The position numbers and the translations under genes were made by a program. A stretch of 64,000 nucleotides of DNA. It comes from Anaeromyxobacter sp. GTDB taxonomy: Bacteria > Myxococcota > Myxococcia > Myxococcales > Anaeromyxobacteraceae. The stretch spans positions 186,001-250,000 of the forward strand of contig JADKCZ010000005.1 in NCBI GenBank assembly GCA_016718565.1. The letters are read 5' to 3'. Below the pieces are notes generated by a model. The model was not told the origin of the DNA. It made no database searches and saw only the letters and a program-made list of their open reading frames with translations. Shown here in pieces: positions 60,723 through 64,000 of the stretch (the stretch's first letter is position 1; each line of letters starts with the position of its first letter).

Positions 60723-63617
60723 ATGACATGCGAGAGGTGGAGCGCGGGCGCGGTCCTGCTGGTCGTGGCGCAGCTGGTGGTCTCGGCGGGGTGCAGCGGC
60801 GGAGGCGGAGGTGGGGGCACCGCGTCGGGGGACCCGACCCGGGCCGAGGTCTTCTCGGCCATCACCAGCTCGACCTCGCCCGACTCGGACGGCGACGGCC
60901 TGCCGGATGACGTCGAGGTGCGCTACCACGCCACGCTCGGCACCGACGTGGCGCGCGCCGACTCCGACGGCGACGGCGTGAACGACGCCATGGAGCTGTT
61001 CGGGGCCTCCTGGGTCTACCTGCAGACCAAGGGCCAGGCCGGGATCGCGCCCGGCGCCAGCGCCGCGGGCCAGGTCGGCGATCCGGCGCTGCCGCACGAC
61101 GCCGACACCACCGACTCCGACGGCGACGGGGTGCCCGACCTCCTCGAGTTCGCCGGGTACCGCTACGCCTGGGCGACCGCCAGGTTCGTGCTCGATCCGA
61201 CGGGCTACCGCACCGACCCGCTCCAGTGGTCCACCGACCAGGACGCCTACTCCGATGGCATGGAGGCGTCCGGGCTCAACATGGACGTGGCGGTGCGCCG
61301 GCCCGGCAACCACCCGCTGGTGCCGGCCTACCCGGACATCCAGGTCGAGCTGATGGGCTACACCGTGACCCTCAACGACCAGATCACCTACGGGCAGGGG
61401 AGCTCCATCGCCAGCGAGACCAGCTGGAGCCGCGAGGTCGAGCGGACCCACGCGGTGGAGACCGAGGTCGGCCTGGAGCTGAAGGTGGGGGCCAGCATCA
61501 GCCTCACCGACCTGGGCTGCTCCATGGAGGTGACCTCCTCCTTCTCGACCGCCACCACCGACACCACCTCGGTCTCGAGCGCCACCGGCGGCAGCGTGCT
61601 CGAGTCGAGCGAGTGGAGCCAGACCCGCAGCCACAACCCCACCGACGCGGCGCGGCTGAAGCTCTACGTGAAGGTGCGCAACCTCGGCACCGCGCCGGCC
61701 AGCAACGTCATCCCGACGCTCTCGCTGCGCATCGGCGGCGCCGACGTGGCCACCTTCGAGCCCCCCAGCCTCTCGGTGGCGACGCTCCTGCCCGGCGGCG
61801 TCTTCCCGCCGGACGAGGACGTCAACTGGGTCATCGACACGGTGGCCGACGGCACCCCCATCTCGCTCACCGACTGGGAGCTGCGCGCGCTCGAGTCGCG
61901 GGCCCCCATCGGCCTGAGCGTGGCGCAGAAGCGCGCCGACGTGATGCGCCTGGACCCGCAGGGCAGCTGGGTGCGGGTGGGCGACGCGGGCGACTACCTG
62001 GCCCGCATCCTCTCGGTCACCACCGACCTCTTCGCCGACGTGGGCGCCGGCCCCGACGGCGTGGAGGGCAACTTCATCCACGCCCGGGTCGCCTCCGACG
62101 ACACGCCCACCTCGCCCGCCGTCACGCTGGCGGAGGCGCTGGCCTGGTCGATGAACTTCCGCGTCGAGGGGGATCACTACGCGGTGGACCTGCGCAAGCT
62201 GGACGGCAGCGTCGTGTCGGTGGCGCTCACCGGCACCCTCGGCGAGGGCGGCGAGCTGCTCGACGACGGCGAGTGGCGCTGGCAGGTGGACGCGCTCACC
62301 ATCGCCCGCAACTGGCTGGTGCCGCCCCCGGTGCTGGAGCTCGAGGACCTGCTGTCCATGCGGCTGGGCCCGGCCTCCCGCATCTCGCTGCGGGCGCCGC
62401 GCCGCACCACCGAGCCGGGCCCGGTGGTCCACTCCGCCTGGGCCACCCCCACCAACACCGGCTACCAGGTGGTCACCTGCGTCTCGGACTACGACGGGAT
62501 CGCGGAGGTGCTCTTCCTCGACGGGTCGGGCACCGCCACCGAGCTCAAGCGCGACGGGCGCGGCCCGTTCTTCTACTCCGGGGCGGTCACCGGAGAGCTG
62601 GTGGGCAACGGCACCGAGCGGATCCTGGCGGTGAGCACGCGGACCATCCCCGACACCGCCCCGCCCGAGCCGCTCACCACCGAGGCGCCGGTGCGGGTGA
62701 CCCACACGCCCAGGGCGCTGCCGCCGGTGGTCGAGGACGTCAGCTACACGCCCACCGCCGGTGGCGGCGGGCGCTTCTACGCCAGGGTGCGGCCGGCCAC
62801 GGCGGGCCTCACCTGGGTGCGCGTGTACCACCCGTCCTACCTGCGGAGCCAGACCGGCGAGGCCGCCGACGGGTACATGACGCTGCAGCCGGTCTCGAAC
62901 CCGTTCGACGACCCCTACGGCTATGACCGGCGCACCTTCTGGCCCGGCTGGCCGGGCTGGCAGTCCGGCCAGCGGCTGGTGGCCTACAGCGCCGACCTGC
63001 TCTACACGGTGGTGGAGCTCGACACCGCGGACGACTACCGGGCCTACCGGAGCGGCACCGTCACCATGAGCGGCGCCTTCGACTGGACCGGGACCGACGA
63101 GTGGTGGATCCAGCAGTCGGACCTGGAGCGCGGGCCGCCCGCGCCGGTCATCCAGTACTACACGGAGTCCAACTCCTACGGGAACCCGGCCACGCTCCTC
63201 GACCAGTGGATCGGCTGGGTGACCGGCGGGCAGCCGGCCACCTGGACCTTGGGCACCCACGGCCTCTCGGACGTCTACCTGCGCGACAGCCAGTGGGCCT
63301 GCGGGGTCTACTACCTCGGGTTCTTCACGGCCGGCGCCAGGGCGCCGGGCGACGGGGCCGACTACTTCGCGGGCATCACCCGGCGCACCATCACCAACTA
63401 CAAGCCGCTCTTCGCCAAGGGGTGGCTGCCCACCGGGCCCGAGGAGGCCCTCTTCGAGCCGTTGGTGAACAACGTGTTCATGTTCCAGACGCCCGAGGGC
63501 CGGCTCGGCAAGCTGCTGGTGACCTCCCGCGCGGGCGACCAGTCCGGCTGGCCGTACGAGAACTGCTGGACCACCGTCAACCTGCGCTACACGATCTTCG
63601 TGAAGGCGGGCGACTGA
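60723..63617 (+). CDS. Lipoprotein related to anthrax protective antigen / clostridial binary toxin B
   Basis: A 964-aa protein; ATG 60723 follows GGGGAGGGG. Lipobox ends at C24. Three Ca-binding DSDGDGxxD repeats occur at about 54, 80 and 131. From about 160 to 480 it follows protective antigen closely: QWSTDQDAYSDGMEASG, HPLVPAYPDIQVELMGYTV, a Ser/Thr-rich pore-loop-like region, DAARLKLYVKVRNLGTAPAS NVIPTLSL (two pieces), ISLTDWELRALESRAPIGLS, and SPAVTLAEALAWSM. PA has QWSTASDPYSD, HPLVAAYPIVHVDM, NIRYVNTGTAPIYNVLPTTS and MTLKEALKIAF at the same places. There is no PA14 domain or furin site. The C-terminal 480 residues are Ig-like and unfamiliar. No enzymatic toxin partner is nearby. Confidence 0.83.
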   Translation: MTCERWSAGAVLLVVAQLVVSAGCSGGGGGGGTASGDPTRAEVFSAITSSTSPDSDGDGLPDDVEVRYHATLGTDVARADSDGDGVNDAMELFGASWVYLQTKGQAGIAPGASAAGQVGDPALPHDADTTDSDGDGVPDLLEFAGYRYAWATARFVLDPTGYRTDPLQWSTDQDAYSDGMEASGLNMDVAVRRPGNHPLVPAYPDIQVELMGYTVTLNDQITYGQGSSIASETSWSREVERTHAVETEVGLELKVGASISLTDLGCSMEVTSSFSTATTDTTSVSSATGGSVLESSEWSQTRSHNPTDAARLKLYVKVRNLGTAPASNVIPTLSLRIGGADVATFEPPSLSVATLLPGGVFPPDEDVNWVIDTVADGTPISLTDWELRALESRAPIGLSVAQKRADVMRLDPQGSWVRVGDAGDYLARILSVTTDLFADVGAGPDGVEGNFIHARVASDDTPTSPAVTLAEALAWSMNFRVEGDHYAVDLRKLDGSVVSVALTGTLGEGGELLDDGEWRWQVDALTIARNWLVPPPVLELEDLLSMRLGPASRISLRAPRRTTEPGPVVHSAWATPTNTGYQVVTCVSDYDGIAEVLFLDGSGTATELKRDGRGPFFYSGAVTGELVGNGTERILAVSTRTIPDTAPPEPLTTEAPVRVTHTPRALPPVVEDVSYTPTAGGGGRFYARVRPATAGLTWVRVYHPSYLRSQTGEAADGYMTLQPVSNPFDDPYGYDRRTFWPGWPGWQSGQRLVAYSADLLYTVVELDTADDYRAYRSGTVTMSGAFDWTGTDEWWIQQSDLERGPPAPVIQYYTESNSYGNPATLLDQWIGWVTGGQPATWTLGTHGLSDVYLRDSQWACGVYYLGFFTAGARAPGDGADYFAGITRRTITNYKPLFAKGWLPTGPEEALFEPLVNNVFMFQTPEGRLGKLLVTSRAGDQSGWPYENCWTTVNLRYTIFVKAGD

Positions 63618-63683
63618 GAGGGACCGGGGCCGCGCCCGCCCGCCCGACGGACGCGCGCGGCGGCCGAGGTCAGGCTGGCCCGC

Positions 63684-64000
63684 TCAGGCCAGCCTGGCCC
63701 CGCCGGGCACGGGGAGGCCGGCCGCCGGGGTCGTGGCCGGGGTGACGGGCGGCGCCTCCAGCGCCGCCACGCTCCGGGCGATGCGCCCGACGGCCTCGAG
63801 GGTCTCGCCCACCACCTCGGCCCGCTCGTCCTGGGCCTGCGGCTCGCCCAGCCAGCGGACGTTGACCTTCACGGCCGCCAGCGGGTTGTTGATCTCATGG
63901 GCCACCCGGGCGGCCAGCTGGCCCAGGGCAGTGGCCGCCTGGTCGGCGCGCAGGCGGTTGGCCTCGAGCGCGGCCACCTTCCGCTCCAGGTCGCGGTGCA
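63684..64000 (-). CDS. C-terminal part of a histidine-kinase-like protein (cut by window end)
   Basis: The frame is open to base 64000 and stops at 63684-63686. A coiled region VAALEANRLRADQ precedes the HisKA box LAARVAHEINNPLAAVKVNV with an intact acceptor His. Only about 55 residues follow, ending PAAGLPVPGGARLA, so the ATPase domain is missing. It may be a histidine-phosphotransfer or dimerisation module of a larger sensor whose N-terminus is outside the window, or a truncated kinase. Confidence 0.72.
   Translation of the reverse strand, partial: HRDLERKVAALEANRLRADQAATALGQLAARVAHEINNPLAAVKVNVRWLGEPQAQDERAEVVGETLEAVGRIARSVAALEAPPVTPATTPAAGLPVPGGARLA

Overview
The window looks like chromosomal DNA of a very GC-rich myxobacterium, most likely Anaeromyxobacter or a close relative. 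This is inferred from base composition, GTG starts and gene content: a PomY-PomZ-PomX division operon, many lipoproteins, and single-domain response regulators. There is no rRNA, prophage or CRISPR array. Almost every long reading frame has open shadows in other frames, so genes were chosen by recognisable protein features, start sites and 4-nt stop/start overlaps.

Layout. 1-8.5 kb: phosphate and polyphosphate genes (ppk, divergent ppx/gppA, a histidine kinase-regulator pair translationally coupled to a PhoX-like phosphatase with a collagen-like tract). 8.8-16.7 kb: a TPR membrane protein, then dapC-dapD-dapE-radC on the minus strand, divergent from a soluble transhydrogenase. 17-21 kb: pomY-pomZ-pomX, which should position the division septum. 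21-38 kb: mostly housekeeping and membrane genes (POT transporter, S9 peptidase, CBS/CorC protein, PEGA protein, tldD-pmbA, SDR, serS), a frameshifted hydrolase, and several copies of a GC-rich palindromic repeat. 38-40 kb: a histidine-kinase-like gene lacking its phospho-acceptor histidine, then a three-tRNA operon (Ser-TGA, Ser-GCT, Arg-ACG) with promoter and terminator, followed by gene debris.

40.8-45.3 kb is a bufferin-type RiPP metallophore locus: yceI-like, bufA, bufB (DUF692/MNIO), bufC, next to an ECF sigma factor and an unusual zinc-finger plus six-helix anti-sigma. A two-block motif, TGTAACG-N15-AGWCAM, precedes both yceI and the anti-sigma gene and is a plausible sigma-dependent promoter. 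45.5-50.9 kb holds two nearly identical REP-associated tyrosine transposases (RAYTs) in inverted orientation around a fatty-acid cis/trans isomerase gene, each flanked by repeats sharing a GTGCCGGACA core.

51-64 kb is rich in exported proteins: three coupled lipoproteins, a FrnE/DsbA-like oxidoreductase in which an in-frame TGA replaces the first active-site Cys and is followed by a SECIS-like hairpin (probable selenoprotein), a TMTC-like glycosyltransferase, a tiny HELCH lipoprotein, a Kelch protein, a YfcE-type phosphoesterase, a BNR-repeat lipoprotein, and a 964-aa lipoprotein whose N-terminal half strongly resembles anthrax protective antigen. The last two genes noted, and the bufferin and RAYT loci, are the most interesting parts of the window. 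All family assignments come from reading motifs; no database search was run.
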